Assembly: GCA_922989275.2 (NCBI GenBank)
Contig: OV277864.1
Span: 70,994,158 to 71,058,157, forward strand
Origin: Gari tellinella
Lineage: Eukaryota > Mollusca > Bivalvia > Cardiida > Psammobiidae
Direction: 5' to 3'
DNA: 64,000 nt
Positions 11,463-22,509 of the stretch are shown here, in pieces. The notes below the pieces were generated by a model. The model was not told where the DNA came from, did no database searches, and saw only the letters and a list, made by a program, of their open reading frames with translations. Made by a program: the position numbers and the translations under genes. Numbering within the stretch: the first letter of the stretch is position 1; the number at the start of each line of letters is the position of its first letter.

Positions 11463-11659
11463 TATTGTCAAACCTCGATATCTGGATCTCACTTAAGTCA
11501 AACTTATTCATATTTCAAAGTTAAAACGTGGCAAAGCCACGTTTTAACTTTGAAATAAGGATATGTTCGACTTATGTGAGTTCAAAATAATGAAATTCAA
11601 CTGTAGAAATATTAGTTATTTCGACTTAAGCGAGTTCGAGATATCGACGTTTGGCTGTA
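11463..11659. mobile_element. Family D MITE
   Basis: Ends TATTGTCAAACCTCGATATC and GATATCGACGTTTGGCTGTA are inverted repeats. The centre TATTTCAAAGTTAAAACGTG..CACGTTTTAACTTTGAAATA is a perfect hairpin. TA edges and CGAACTTCGATATCTCGAAC-type ends are typical of Tigger/pogo-like elements (inference). Confidence 0.8.
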
Positions 11660-12037
11660 TTGTCATTTTTCATATTTGTCTAGTGCCTGCAGACGGAAAT
11701 ACATAAATGGCAAATTGCTCCTTCGGTCATTGCTCTATGCGTTATCTATTGGTTGCGAGTTCATGCATAAATGATAGATTGAGAAACTGTTTTGTAGTCC
11801 TGAGATTCTATCGGCAATTCTATTTCAAATGATTACAAGAGCTAGGAAAGCATAATCTCAAGGTAAAAGTGCAATTACTCTAAGTGGTGGTTGAGATATT
11901 TGAATGGTGAGTAAATTAATCACACTTTAAACAGATTTTTCATCCCGAAACTTCAAATTCACAGCCCTAATTTCCAATTAAGTCTATTTCATTTTTAAGT
12001 ATATTTAAAGTTGACTTTAACAGTTAATAATATAAAT

Positions 12038-12170
12038 GTCATGCGGCGTCTGATCTGGATTCAAGCTGTTTGCAAATGTAAGTCAATTACCTCCATATAA
12101 CAACTCCCTCCGAACAACAAACATATTCTTTGTCTCCCATTGAGTGTTGTTGTAGGGAGGGAGCACTGTA
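12038..12170. mobile_element. Family C MITE, right half only
   Basis: Starts at the centre of the B-type palindrome (GCGGCGTCTGATCTGG) and runs through CCCTCCGAACAACAAACA to the end GAGGGAGCACTGTA. The breakpoint at the palindrome centre is notable. Confidence 0.75.
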
Positions 12171-12221
12171 AACCAGTTCTGAGAATGATGTCAGGCGACC
12201 AACTTTGCAAAAGACCTGCCA

Positions 12222-12400
12222 GGGGCCCGTTTTACTAAACTACTTACGCAAAAGTTTTGTGTAAGTCAAAATCGTTTAACTCTTATTTTTCGATCATAAA
12301 CGTTTGCAAACAGCAAATAGCCAGATCAGAGGACGCGCTTAATATTTAAAATTTTGACTTACGCAAATAATTTGCGTAAGTTGTTTAGTAAAACGGGCCC
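12222..12400. mobile_element. Family E MITE variant
   Basis: Ends GGGGCCCGTTTTACTAAAC and GTTTAGTAAAACGGGCCC, with inner ACTTACGCAAA arms. The interior differs from the other E copies, so this is a separate subfamily sharing the GGGCCCGTTT end. Confidence 0.8.
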
Positions 12401-12594
12401 AAGATGCGCTCACAGTGTTTGGCATAGATAAATGAAAGTGCTGGAACAACGTGTTCATTAAAACATTTAAACACGTGACATTATTGATTATCGCAAAATT
12501 GTTAAAACTAAATGATGTTTGTACAGGTCCCGAGATTATAAAACTTAAAAGAACTAAAACATTCATTGTTGAAAAACTCATTTTGGATTACCAG

Positions 12595-12781
12595 AGCACC
12601 AGATAAGGGTAGTTTTTCAAAAACTAAAATCTTTATTTCTGAATTAAACCCTATGGTGTCACTACTCATTAGAATCGACTCTTCGAGACGATTCTAATGA
12701 GTAGTAACACCATAGGATTTGGTGCTAAAAAGAGTGAGAAAATGTTGGATTTGTTGAAATAACTACCTCTTATCTGGAGCC
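12595..12781. repeat. Foldback repeat (CCAGATAAGGGTAG ends)
   Basis: Outer arms CACCAGATAAGGGTAG and CTACCTCTTATCTGGAG. The inner arms CCTATGGTGTCACTACTCAT and ATGAGTAGTAACACCATAGG pair around GACTCTTCGAGACG. It is not shared with other places in the window. Confidence 0.75.
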
Positions 12782-13229
12782 CTGATTACAGACATTTGTT
12801 CTTACATAACAGGCTTTAGCTGCTATAGTAACCTGAATTGGATATATTTTTTACAGTAGAATTATGTGTTTAATGCTAACTATATTTGAACTGTGTGCTG
12901 AAGTGGTTTTAGCTGAGAAAAGTTCTGAGTTTTGAGCATGGAGTTTATTTGAACTTTTTTAACCTCGAGCCGCGATGACAGTTTATGTAACCCTTTTGTA
13001 TCTAATTCTTCTTATGTTCTTGCTAGAATTGATTATAGATACACAATGTTGATTTAAAGGAACGACAGAGTTTGTTTATTTCATATGAAATATCGTTCAT
13101 CACAAACCCTGATGAAATACTACATACATGTACTTCGGGGTCTCAAAATGGTCTACAATGTTTTCCAATGTCTATGTTTGTGGAAGATATGCACTATTGC
13201 GTTAACATTGAATACTGTTTGTGAGAACA

Positions 13230-13457
13230 TTAACCCATTTGCGCCCAGTGGATTCTTCCATGTTTTATATTGGATTAGTCCATTTTTTATCAAAGGGATG
13301 CCTAGTCAAAATTTTCATTTTCATTTTGTTTTGTATTGAAATTCCTATCAGCAAACAGTGTAGACTCTGATCAGACACCGCATAATGCGGCGTCTGGTCA
13401 GAGTCTACACTGTTTGCCCATGTTCCATATAAGGGATCGTGGGCACAGATGGGTTAA
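13230..13457. mobile_element. Family B MITE
   Basis: TTAACCCATTTGCGCCCA at the left and GGGCACAGATGGGTTAA at the right, with the central hairpin at 13351-13417 (arms GCAAACAGTGTAGACTCTGA). TTAA edges are intact. Confidence 0.8.
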
Positions 13458-13589
13458 AACAACAGTTAGAACATCATCTTTTGATACTCATTTGAATGAA
13501 TTTTTTGGAAATTTTGTCTGATAACTCGTAGATATTATTTTCTAAACATGAAGGACTTATTCAACATTCATTTGCTGTAATTTATTGAA

Positions 13590-13951
13590 TACAGCACTCC
13601 CTCTCTACAACGACCCTCCCAACAACGATTCCCTCCTTACAACGACTATTGTCGCAGTTCCCTAAACAAGACAAGTATGTCTAACACTTTTACTGTTTTA
13701 ATAGCGTTTGCTTAAAGTTGTCGTCTGCTGTTTTTCTCAAAATTACATATTGGACATTTTGACAGAAAAAAACTTAATGACGAGTGACAAACAGCTTGCA
13801 TTCAGATCAGACGCCGCGTTACGCGGCGTCTGATCTGGATTCAAGCTGTTTGCAAATGTAAGCCGATTTCCCTCTCTCCAACGACTCCCTCCGAACAACG
13901 CACACAATTGTTGTCTCCCATTGGATGTCGTTGTAGAGAGGGAGCGCTGTA
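13590..13951. mobile_element. Family C MITE, complete reference copy
   Basis: 362 bp. Left end TACAGCACTCCCTCTCTACA, right end TAGAGAGGGAGCGCTGTA, TA at both edges. The B-type palindrome lies at 13789-13853 with almost perfect arms meeting at CGCGTTACGCG. Ends starting CAG with a TA target suit a mariner-like origin. Confidence 0.85.
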
Positions 13952-14220
13952 GATCTAACATGTAATTCTGTATGGTTAAACTCTTTTTGACGAAAGATAC
14001 GAACTGTATAGGATTGAAATATCAAGTGTCTTTTTCCAATTAGTTTAAAACATATTTAAGGAGAAATTTGAAAGATTCTGTTGATAGCAATCAAAGTTCA
14101 TTCCATGAGGAATTTCAAGACATAACTTTGAGAGATGGACAGATTAGCTTGATATATAATATTACACTTTCGTCGAAATGTAGGTATGTTAAAACGAAGA
14201 TCACAGAAAGAATGTATCTA

Positions 14221-14461
14221 TTAACTCATTATCCCCTGAAACTTTCAATGGAAAATTCCTGTTTGCGATGAAGAGTGGTCCATTTTCGATTATTTAGGTG
14301 GTTTTTGTATAAAATATTACAAAATGACAAACAGTGAAGACCCTGATCAGGGCTGCTACAGGAGCCCTCTGATCAGGGACTTCACTGTTTGCATAGGACA
14401 AATGTACTCTTCACAGGTACACCTTTGGTAAAATATGCGTCGCTAGGGCTCAATGAGTTAA
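14221..14461. mobile_element. Family B MITE (AGGAGCCC subtype)
   Basis: TTAACTCATTATCCCC at the left, CAATGAGTTAA at the right. The central hairpin (14328-14391) has arms CAAACAGTGAAGACCCTGAT with the centre GGGCTGCTACAGGAGCCC in place of GACGCC...GGCGTC. Confidence 0.75.
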
Positions 14462-14692
14462 ACAGACATGGGCAAAATCGCAAACCATGATGAAACTTCG
14501 CCTTTTTAAAAGCGGCATCTCTGCTAATTTGCTATTTCATATGACATAATCTACAACACCACTGTATTGTCCCTAGACCGCCATTGTATATATTGTATAT
14601 TAATAATCTTCCTAGAAGCCTACAGAGTGCTTTGTAATGTCCAGGCCAAGTCTGGTTAAAATATAGAGTACTGTTTCCATTAGGAAATCGAA

Positions 14693-14890
14693 TACAGTCG
14701 AACTTCGATAACTCGAACTCGGGAAAGTCCAACATACCCGTATTTCAAAGTTAAAACGCGGCTAAGCCGCGTTTTAACTTTGAAACACGGATATGTTCAC
14801 CTATACCGAGCTTGAAATAAGGCAACTTCATGTTTCGAAATATCGGATATTTCGAGGTAAGCGAGTTCGATATATCGAAGTTCGACTGTA
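14693..14890. mobile_element. Family D MITE, complete reference copy
   Basis: 198 bp from TACAGTCGAACTTCGATA to TATCGAAGTTCGACTGTA, with a central perfect hairpin TTTCAAAGTTAAAACGCGGC/GCCGCGTTTTAACTTTGAAA. A second inverted tract (TTTCGAAATATCGGATATTTCG) lies in the right arm. Confidence 0.85.
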
Positions 14891-15509
14891 TATGACCTAG
14901 ACAGACAGAAGGAAAGATTAACTTGACATATAATCTAATACTATAATCAAATTGCACCTATGTGAACGGTGGTTTATAGCAAAAAAGAACATGCTTTACA
15001 GTTAAATGACTATATCAACATTTGGCATTGCGGTGACAACGTGAGATATAATTTACTATATACAGTTGACAGTTTATTTCAATTTAAACACACTTTATGA
15101 ACATATTGGTACTACAGTAAAAGTAGTTTCGGATATACATGTACAATTATTTGTATGTTTAAATCGCTTAGGTCATCGATATTATATTCAGACGGGGACT
15201 AATTGGACGTTCAATTTGCTGTTACATATATAGGTTTGTTCGATTTTGATAAAACGGATGTCTATTTCTGTAGGAATAAAATCGTTTTGACGGAAAGGAG
15301 AATTGTTTTGTGGCAAAAGCAGAGAAAAGGACAACGCGCTGTTTCCATATGGAGATTGAAGATGTAACTGAGACAGATATATGAGAACCAATAACATGAC
15401 ATAAAATTCAATGATCATGTCGAACTTTATAGGTATGTTAACTCATTCATCACTTAAACTTTTAATGGACAAGCCCAGTTTCCAATTCAGTCTATTCAAG
15501 TTTTCACTA

Positions 15510-15763
15510 TTAACCCTCCCCCCCCCATAGAAGCGACTTTTAGCGTATTTTGTTTATTCCTCCGCTGAAGAAAATAGTTCCAGTTTATACCCTCATGAAC
15601 AATTACCATTACAAATATTTTATATAGCCTAGAATATTTTAGCTTAAAGCAGGCTGAAAGTAAAGCAGAATGTGCCTTAAGTCACATTCTGCTTTACTTT
15701 CAACCTGCTTTAAGTGGTCACCTGTCTTCAAAACTATAAACAAGCTATGAGGTAAAAGGTTAA
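15510..15763. mobile_element. Family A MITE, complete
   Basis: TTAACCCTCCCCCCCCC left end and TGAGGTAAAAGGTTAA right end. The internal phrase GAAAATAGTTCCAGTTTATA precedes a central perfect hairpin (about 15641-15715) with arms AAAGCAGGCTGAAAGTAAAG. Same plan as 36014-36266. Confidence 0.8.
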
Positions 15764-15796
15764 GGGCAGATTTTAACAATAGTATTGCAAAATGAC

Positions 15797-16030
15797 AAAC
15801 ATTGCAGATACAAACCGGGGGCCCGTTTCATAAAACTTCGTACGACAAATGGTGTCCTAAGTCAGATCATAAATGTCTCAATTATTATTGAGATGTCACA
15901 AGACAGGATTAGATAGAGAACTCAGACGTTAAATGTATTTTAAAGTTTACCGGTTTTGTCGTACGAAGTTTTATGAAACGGGCCCCAGAGTGTGAAGGAT
16001 CCCTCTGATCAGGGTCTACACTGTTTGCAT
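15797..16030. mobile_element. Family B palindrome split by a family E insertion
   Basis: The left B arm ACAAACATTGCAGATAC stops at 15816, and the right arm resumes after 15986 with GTGAAGGATCCCTCTGATCA and CTACACTGTTTGC. The inserted E element fills the gap. Confidence 0.75.
15817..15986. mobile_element. Family E MITE nested in a B element
   Basis: 170 bp with ends GGGGCCCGTTTCATAAAACT and AGTTTTATGAAACGGGCCCC and subterminal CGTACGAC. The whole element is one long imperfect palindrome. The superfamily is not assigned. Confidence 0.85.
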
Positions 16031-16136
16031 AGAATACATGTATCTTTCTCAGGTACACTGTATGTTAACGACGGGTAAACTCGCCGTTAGGTTAAAATAT
16101 ATTAACCCATAGAACTCTAGTGTTGAATATTCGCAT

Positions 16137-16250
16137 CTTTTACAAACAGTGTACATTACTTGTCCTGTGCAAACAGTGTACATGTTTACCTATATCTGAC
16201 GGCTCCTGCAGGAATCCTCTGATCAGGGTCGGTACTGATTGTCATTTTGC
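16137..16250. repeat. Degenerate family B palindrome(s)
   Basis: Fragments ACAAACAGTGTACAT and GCAAACAGTGTACATG are followed by GGCTCCTGCAGGAATCC and CTCTGATCAGGGTC, in the order seen in the AGGAGCCC subtype at 16779-16844. The left arm is rearranged. Confidence 0.5.
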
Positions 16251-16397
16251 CATATATCAAAAATATCTCTAAAAACATATAACTAGAAACGGATTTGACT
16301 TCATTTGAAACTAGAACACCTTTTTGAAGTTTAAATGGGTATTGAGTTTAAAGATTACCCCGACCCTCTGCATACTGATTGGACGGGGTGCATAAAG

Positions 16398-16400
<3 letters not shown>

Positions 16401-16431
<31 letters not shown>
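16401..16431 (+). repeat. Poly(A) run of 31
   Basis: Uninterrupted A31 preceded by GATTGGACGGGGTGCATAAA. It could be a retroposon tail on the plus strand. I do not recognise the upstream sequence as a known SINE. Confidence 0.7.
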
Positions 16432-16433
<2 letters not shown>

Positions 16434-16454
16434 TTACCGTGAAACTTGAAGACA

Positions 16455-16515
16455 GCTGACTACTTAACAGAATGCCCCTTTAGGTGCATTCTGCTTCATT
16501 TTCAACCTGCTATCT
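16455..16515. repeat. Family A core remnant
   Basis: CAGAATGCCCCTTTAGGTGC and ATTCTGCTTCATTTTCAACC match the centre and right arm of family A. The left arm is reduced. Confidence 0.65.
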
Positions 16516-16739
16516 GCTAGGGTATAGGAAATTTGTCTTATGATAATTATATATTCATGACTGAATAAAGTGGAAGAATAAATGAATAGGTTTTCTGTTA
16601 ACGGGTATCGTTTCTAACCCGGCGTATGATCAAGCTGAAAACTGTTTGACATTGGAATAAAATGAAACGTTCATTGTTTTATGTTTGTGGTTAGTTTCGT
16701 TTAACTCTTTGAACCCTAGTCACGCATATATGCGTCATT

Positions 16740-16850
16740 TGCAAACAGTTTACATATGAAGAGTACACTTGTCCTATGCAAACAGTGTAGACCCTGATCA
16801 GAGGGCTCCTTAAGGAGCCCTCTGACCAGGGTCTACACTGTTTGTCATTT
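16740..16850. repeat. Family B palindrome (AGGAGCCC subtype)
   Basis: Hairpin at 16779-16844: arms GCAAACAGTGTAGACCCTGA and the reverse complement around GGGCTCCTTAAGGAGCCC. An additional left-arm copy, GCAAACAGTTTACAT, begins at 16740. TTAACTCTTTGAACCC at about 16700 is the likely left end. Confidence 0.75.
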
Positions 16851-17090
16851 TGACATATATTGTAAAAATCAACCATAAAAAGTCAAAAATGGACTGGACT
16901 AAATTGAAAATTAGAATTGTCCATTTGAGGTTTCAGGGAGGAAAGGGTAAAATGGAGGAATAACGTATTATACATTGTTATGTCGGTGCGCCCTGTTTCT
17001 ATTGTATTAGATGTAAAAATCTTATTTCTCAATCATAATCCTTAGTAGTTCTAAATGTCTGCAATTACAGTGTAGAAGGCATTATTAGTT

Positions 17091-17231
17091 ATACAGTTTC
17101 TTCACAGTGTACATGAGGATTTCTTCCCGGCTGAGGTAAATCATGTTGCCCGAGCCGTTTGGCGAGGGTTAGGCTACATGATTTAACCAGACGGGAAGAG
17201 ATCCTCATGTACACTGTCAAGAAACTGTATA
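17091..17231. mobile_element. Family K foldback
   Basis: Arms ATACAGTTTCTTCACAGTGT and ACACTGTCAAGAAACTGTAT, then CATGAGGAT...ATCCTCATG, around a centre GCCCGAGCCGTTTGGCGAGG. The centre is shared with 8292-8437 and 57582-57741. Confidence 0.75.
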
Positions 17232-18071
17232 ACGAATTTATTATATTGCAAAGTTCTCACTGTTCAAACGAAATATTTCGGAATTTGTCGTGTACAGCGC
17301 TCATAGTAAACTATAACAAAATCGCACCAAAGCAGATAACGTTTCAGCGTAAGTGACGTCATGTTTCTGACGTTGTTATTCATTAGGAAAATGGACATAC
17401 TCGTATTCTTCGACGTCAAATTTTCCCAGAAATAATGCGACTGTTGAAAGATCCAAACACCGACTAGTTCTTAGCCGAAATGGACTTACAAGGAAGATGC
17501 TCGATTGAATGCACTCAATCCTGTAGAGCAATCGGCCTTCTTATTTTCTGCAAAGCAAGACTCAGGGACCTGTCAGCCAATGAAAACAGCTGCATTTCCA
17601 AGTACCCTGTCAGCTCACCGGGTACTTTGGATCACGTCTAGGGCTCGGTGACCAATGAAAAGTAAGGAATTTACTTTGCAGTATAATAATATTCTTTCCT
17701 AATACACGCGTTTATAAAAGTCCAGATGCCGGGTAATCTCGCATCTGACCAGGCTTCAGTTTGTTTGCCTCTCATATTAAAACTAGTCGTTATATTTTCA
17801 AGGAATTTCCATTATCGACATTTTATTACATTGTGTTTGAGTTTCGCCTTCGTTTACAAAGGAAACGAGAGCATCGCAAACGGTACATAATATGCCCGCT
17901 GGCAGCCTTTTATAGCATATCTTAGTACATAAAGGGCAGATAATTCTGTAACGACAAATGAAATGAACCTAAAAATGGACTCAGCTTCAGATCATATGTG
18001 AAGTTCTATCAATATCCTTCAAACAACTTTTCGGAAAAACACCGGACAAGCCCAATGTTGACGGAACAACA

Positions 18072-18120
18072 GACGGAAGAACGAACGAACGGACGGACGA
18101 ACGAACGGACGGACGGACAG
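18072..18120. repeat. GAAC/GGAC low-complexity tract
   Basis: Interspersed ACGAACG and ACGGACGG units, forming a short purine-rich microsatellite. Confidence 0.7.
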
Positions 18121-18516
18121 GGTCATGCCAATAGACGACCACCTTTAGAGATGGGCCTATAAAATAACGTTTTTCTCCACAATGCATTCTGATTCGATTT
18201 CCACTGTCACAAAATGACACTTGGAATGGTTTGCTGATACTGTGATGAATCTAATTGTCAATTTTGGTACGTCAAATGATAATCGGATTCAGACTGGTCA
18301 AGGAAATTGAATTGTACGATCAAAAAGCAATTCACTGTAGTGATTGTGTCTGTACTTGAGGAGTATCAGTCTACAATCTTTAATGAATTAAGTCATATTG
18401 CTTGAATTATGCATGTGCTGTAGCAGTCAATCACACGTTGGTATGTCTACGATAGAATCCTAAGAGAGACGGGTTTCAAACCCTTAACTGATTTTATCCG
18501 AGTACAATAGTTATTT

Positions 18517-18582
18517 GCAAACACTTTGTATCCTGATCAGACGCCGCGAAACGTGGCGTCTGATCTGGATCCTAGCTGTTTG
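18517..18582. repeat. Family B palindrome
   Basis: Arms GCAAACACTTTGTATCCTGA and the paired GGATCCTAGCTGTTTG around GACGCCGCGAAACGTGGCGTC. Flanks CCCTTAACTG and GAAGGGGTTAT are decayed B ends. The equivalent in copy 2 is 55177-55242. Confidence 0.8.
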
Positions 18583-18967
18583 ACACTCATATTAATATTT
18601 CTGTAGTAAAAATACATGAAATCCAAATTTGAGAAATAAAAGCAGAAGGAACTCGTTTACAATGATGACGTCATGACAGGAAGGGGTTATAACTATCCCG
18701 ACAACGTTAATCACCATTGCACGGCTAAATAAGATGAGGCGTCCTGGAGTGAATTACAATATAATAGAATTCACAGCCAAGAATGTGTCGTAAGACACAC
18801 TTAGATACCTAAATGTGGCTTTTGATGCATAATTGGCGAAGTTATGGTATTACTGCATCGTGCAGATAAACAGCTAACTCTGCGAACTGCTTGACAATTT
18901 TACAAAACATGCCAACATATTGCGTTTGTTTATTGTTTAGTTTTAGTTTGAAAATGTCGATTTCCTT

Positions 18968-19625
18968 ACTACTTCTTCTACAACTACTATTATTACTACT
19001 ACTACTACTTCTATTGCTATTATATACCTACCTCTACTGCTAGTACCATTATCTCTTCTACTACTTATATTACAACTACTTCTACAACAACTGCTACTAC
19101 TACTACTACTACTTCTATTGCTATTATACTTCTACCAATATTACTAGTACCATTATCTCTACGGCTACCTATACTACAACTACTTCTACAACAACTGCTA
19201 CTACTACTACTACTACTTCTATTGCTATTATACTTCTACCAATATTACTAGTACCATTATCTCTACGGCTACCTATACTACAACTACTTCTACAACAACT
19301 GCTACTACTACTACTACTACTTCTATTGCTATTATACTTCTACCAATATTACTAGTACCATTATCTCTACGGCTACCTATACTACAACTACTTCTACAAC
19401 AACTGCTACTACTACTACTTCTATTGCTATTATACTTCTACCACTATTACTTGTACCATTATCTCTACGGCTACCTATACTACAACTACTTCTACAACAA
19501 CTGCTACTACAACTACTACTTCCACAACAACAACGACAACAACTGCTACTACATTATCTCTACTACTATTTATACAACTACTTCTTCTACTACTACTTTT
19601 ACTTATACAACAACAACAACATTAC
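18968..19625. repeat. CTA/TAC microsatellite with a 104 bp higher-order repeat
   Basis: A mostly (CTA)n/(ACA)n tract. Between 19091 and 19500 a unit of 104 bases recurs four times, marked by ACAACTGCTACTAC at 19091, 19195, 19299, 19403 and 19501 (the last spacing is 98). Any ORF here is low-complexity. Copy 2 (55620-55860) and copy 3 (63773-63965) carry shorter tracts, so the array expanded in copy 1. Confidence 0.9.
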
Positions 19626-20032
19626 GAGATACCGATCAAAAGACCAAAGTACTTGTTTGCCCTTTAATTTAAAATTTATTTAATTCATAATTTCACTTAC
19701 AACAATTTACACATATTTTATCATAATAAGCCCTTTAGAAATTAAAGTAGATCTGACAAAGATATCTCATATAAGATAAATTAACAATAATTAAAGACAC
19801 AAATCCTGCATTTTAACAGAAAGCTGCATGCAGGATTAATATATAGCAAACTGATCCATGTCTCTGCAAAGGATGGCCAACTAACACACGTATTTGGTTG
19901 TAGTTAAAACAGATCTAGTTGCCAAGTTGATTCAATTTAAATGCTTTTTGAAATAGAGTGTAAATCATTATCATTCCAAATATGCTCATTAAGAGTTTGG
20001 CTAACAGTACACAAATCAATCATATAAAACAG

Positions 20033-20272
20033 AGGCCCGTTTCATAAAACATTGTACAACAAATGTTGTCGTAAGTCTGATTATAAAAGACTTAATTATT
20101 ACTATTTTCTCCATCTAATCGTTTTGTGGCACCTCTTTGGAATCGTTTTGAAAAGATGATTCCAAAGAGATATCACAAGACAGGATTAGATAGAGACATA
20201 AGAAATTAAATGTATTTTAAAGTTTTGACTTACGACCATTTTTGTCCTACGAAGTTTTATGAAACGGGCCCC
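20033..20272. mobile_element. Family E MITE absent from copy 2
   Basis: Ends AGGCCCGTTTCATAAAACAT and AAGTTTTATGAAACGGGCCC, with inner arms CTTTGGAATCG and GATTCCAAAG. Copy 2 reads straight through at 56245-56255 (TAGAGGCACATGG), giving the empty site. Confidence 0.85.
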
Positions 20273-20731
20273 TGAGGCACAAGGGAACATGGTGAAAATA
20301 GGAAGCCATAACACATATCACAGCGGTATAGGTCTATGAAGGCGATAAATTGAATTTGAGAAAAATAATCAGAAAATGAGAATTTTATATCTAGGTTATC
20401 TAAGTCCAAGGTTACCAGCTTGTTTGATTTCCGCTATGTTATGATAAGTTTTTAATAAAGCAGTGTCTTATCTAAAGAACTAGGGTAACGAACAAATTGT
20501 TATTTGCATGAAATGGAATTCTCTATGAGCAGTTTCACTTCTCGTTTTTGAGATATTGCGAGTTTGTTTTTGATTAACCTACCAAATTTTAGAGATGCCT
20601 AAACGCATCGTTCTGGAACAGTGTACATGTGAACAGTACACTTGTCCATTGCAAAAAGGAACACTCTGATCAGCGTCTGCATTTTTGTCGTTTTGTAATA
20701 AAGTTCATCCCATTAATATTAAAATTTAATT

Positions 20732-20932
20732 TAACCCATTACTCCATAGCCTGTTTAGTTTTGAAGACAGGTGACAGGCGCATTCTGCTTTACATTCAGT
20801 CTGCTTTGAGTTACTACCTGTTAAGATATGAAAATATTATTTATTGTATATATTCATGACTAGATAGCTTGAATTTGTTTTTGTCAGCGGAGGAATTAAT
20901 TAGAGGCATAAAAGGGCGTATTTAAGGGTTAA
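20732..20932 (-). mobile_element. Family A MITE, reverse orientation, core partly deleted
   Basis: TTAACCCATTACTCCATAGC left and CGTATTTAAGGGTTAA right. One arm of the central hairpin is lost, and ATTCTGCTTTACATTCAG remains. In copy 2 the same element is interrupted by a J element (57019-57316). Confidence 0.75.
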
Positions 20933-21299
20933 TGAACTAATCTGAGTCCATATGTACTTTCAGGGGTCAGTGAATTGATGTAGCTTACTATCTGAAAAAT
21001 ATAGTTTGGGGAAAAAGCTAAAAAGTACAATAGAAGACGCATGCAAATCTTTAAAGACAGATGACTTCTAAATAAAGATCAATATTAAAACCAAGCTCAG
21101 TTTTTCTTAATACTATTTGCTTTAACTATATTGCACTTAGTTGTATATTCGTTGTCCTAGAAATGGCAACTTACAGTGCTAAATACTTTATTCTTCCTTG
21201 TTTAAACGAAACGAAACTAAACGCAAACGCACTGCAATTAGATGAATGAAATTACAATTTTTTAAAGTTACTGACAATTTATTTTTACAATGAAAGACA

Positions 21300-21590
21300 A
21301 ATAGTCTTGAGCCTGATGATCCCAACGTCTGATCTGGGGCCCGTTTAATAAAACTTCGTACGACAAAAAGCGGTCGTAAGTCAAAACTTTAAAATACATT
21401 TAATTTCTGATTTCTCCATCTAATCCTGTCTTGTGACAGCTCTTTGGAAGACGACCCCAAAAAGATGTCACAAGAATGGATTAGATGGAGAAATAAATAA
21501 TAATTGAGACTTTTATGATCTGACTTACGACAACATGTGTCGTACGAAGTTTTATGAAACGGGCCCAGGCTTGCAATGTTTGCCACCAAA
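21300..21590. mobile_element. B-type palindrome split by family E
   Basis: GAGCCTGATGATCCCAACGT precedes 21336 and AGGCTTGCAATGTTTGCC follows 21566. Copy 2 (59485-59545) has the same palindrome uninterrupted. The flanks AATACTTTATTCTTCC and TGTTCTCCACTGTAAC are decayed family I ends, so the host is a family I element. Confidence 0.8.
21336..21566. mobile_element. Family E MITE nested in a family I element
   Basis: Ends GGGGCCCGTTTAATAAAACT and AGTTTTATGAAACGGGCCC, with subterminal CGTACGACA and TGTCGTACG. The inner arms TCCATCTAATCCTGTC and ATGGATTAGATGGAG fold back. Confidence 0.85.
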
Positions 21591-21752
21591 GTACATGTAA
21601 TTGATGAAGCTTGAATGTGTTCATTGGTTAACAATAACGTGTTCTCCACTGTAACATAAGCTTGACTTATTATATCATATCTGCTCCAGAAACATCAGTG
21701 TGCTCAGTCAACTATATATTACGCCTGTCACAGCCAAACTTAATCGACTCTT

Positions 21753-21965
21753 TTAACCCTTCCACAGACATAATATCGTGTGCTAAAATTTGTCGTCTGC
21801 ATTCTTTATGCAAAAATCAAATTTTGAAATCTTTCATTGAAGAAATGGCGAAAAAACGTGCCAAACAGTTTGGATCCTGATCAGACGTCACGTCTCGCGG
21901 CGTCTGATCTGGATCCAAACTGTTTGCAAAGTTGGCTAAGTCGCCTATAGTAATGAGAGGGTGAA
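21753..21965. mobile_element. Family B MITE, first of a pair
   Basis: Left end TTAACCCTTCCACAGAC. Hairpin at 21862-21927 with arms CAAACAGTTTGGATCCTGAT. The right end is GAGAGGGTGAA with the TTAA mutated. Only 76 bases separate it from the next palindrome; that spacer is inverted in copy 2. Confidence 0.8.
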
Positions 21966-22003
21966 CCCTTTGCCCCTGATCACGACTAAAATGCTGATTT
22001 TTT

Positions 22004-22066
22004 CAAACAGTTTGGATCCAGATCAGACGCCGCGTAACGCGGCGTCTGATCTGAATCCAAACATTT
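22004..22066. repeat. Family B palindrome, second of a pair
   Basis: Arms CAAACAGTTTGGATCCAGAT and ATCTGAATCCAAAC around CGCCGCGTAACGCGGCG. The equivalent in copy 2 (59718-59830) has unrelated sequence inserted in the loop. Confidence 0.8.
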
Positions 22067-22509
22067 TTACACTCGTCTTTAGATTTCTTTATTTAAAAGA
22101 TGTATAAATCTTAATATAACAACTTTTGCATACGACAATTTTAAGGTAGACGTTATGGCCGATGTATAAGGGTTTGGACCAGCAGACTGTTATGTCTACT
22201 AGGACTGTTAATGCAACTGTCTGACCAGTGTCGGTCTGGTACATGCTCAGTGGTCAATGGAATTTCCCAAGAGAGAGATAAAGATTACCAGAAACCCATC
22301 AAGAATCGTCCCTAGCTGAACCAATATTTAGGAAGAGGTCAAATAGACCAACCATGGTTGGGTGATAACATATTAACAGCTTGATTTAATATTGAATCTT
22401 ACAACTATTAACAAGGGTATTACATGTACGTCTTAGATAAATATACAATGGATCCTGATTTTACGATTGGATTCATGTTAAAACTCACGCCAAACATGTG
22501 CAAATGCAA

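Larger units (their letters stand above)
17690..22500 (+). repeat. Segmental duplication copy 1
   Basis: Collinear with 54650-60261 and, as far as the window goes, with 62850-64000. Shared landmarks in order: TTAAAACTAGTCGTTA, CAATGTCACAAATGACAC-type sequence, GGTATGTCTACGATAGAATC, a B palindrome, GATGACGTCATG, GAATGTGTCGTAAGACACAC, a CTA-rich microsatellite, GGTTATGATAAG, and the tail CTCAGTGGTCAATGGAATTT. It differs from copy 2 by several insertions: this copy alone has E elements at 20033-20272 and 21336-21566, and lacks the B, J and 1.7 kb insertions of copy 2. Confidence 0.85.

Noticed and set aside
16401..16431. Poly(A) tail of a processed pseudogene
   Set aside because: No coding or transcript-like sequence is recognisable upstream and no target duplication was found; left as a homopolymer run.
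19424..19672. Tyr/Thr-rich ORF of 82 residues
   Set aside because: Pure translation of the CTA/ACA microsatellite.
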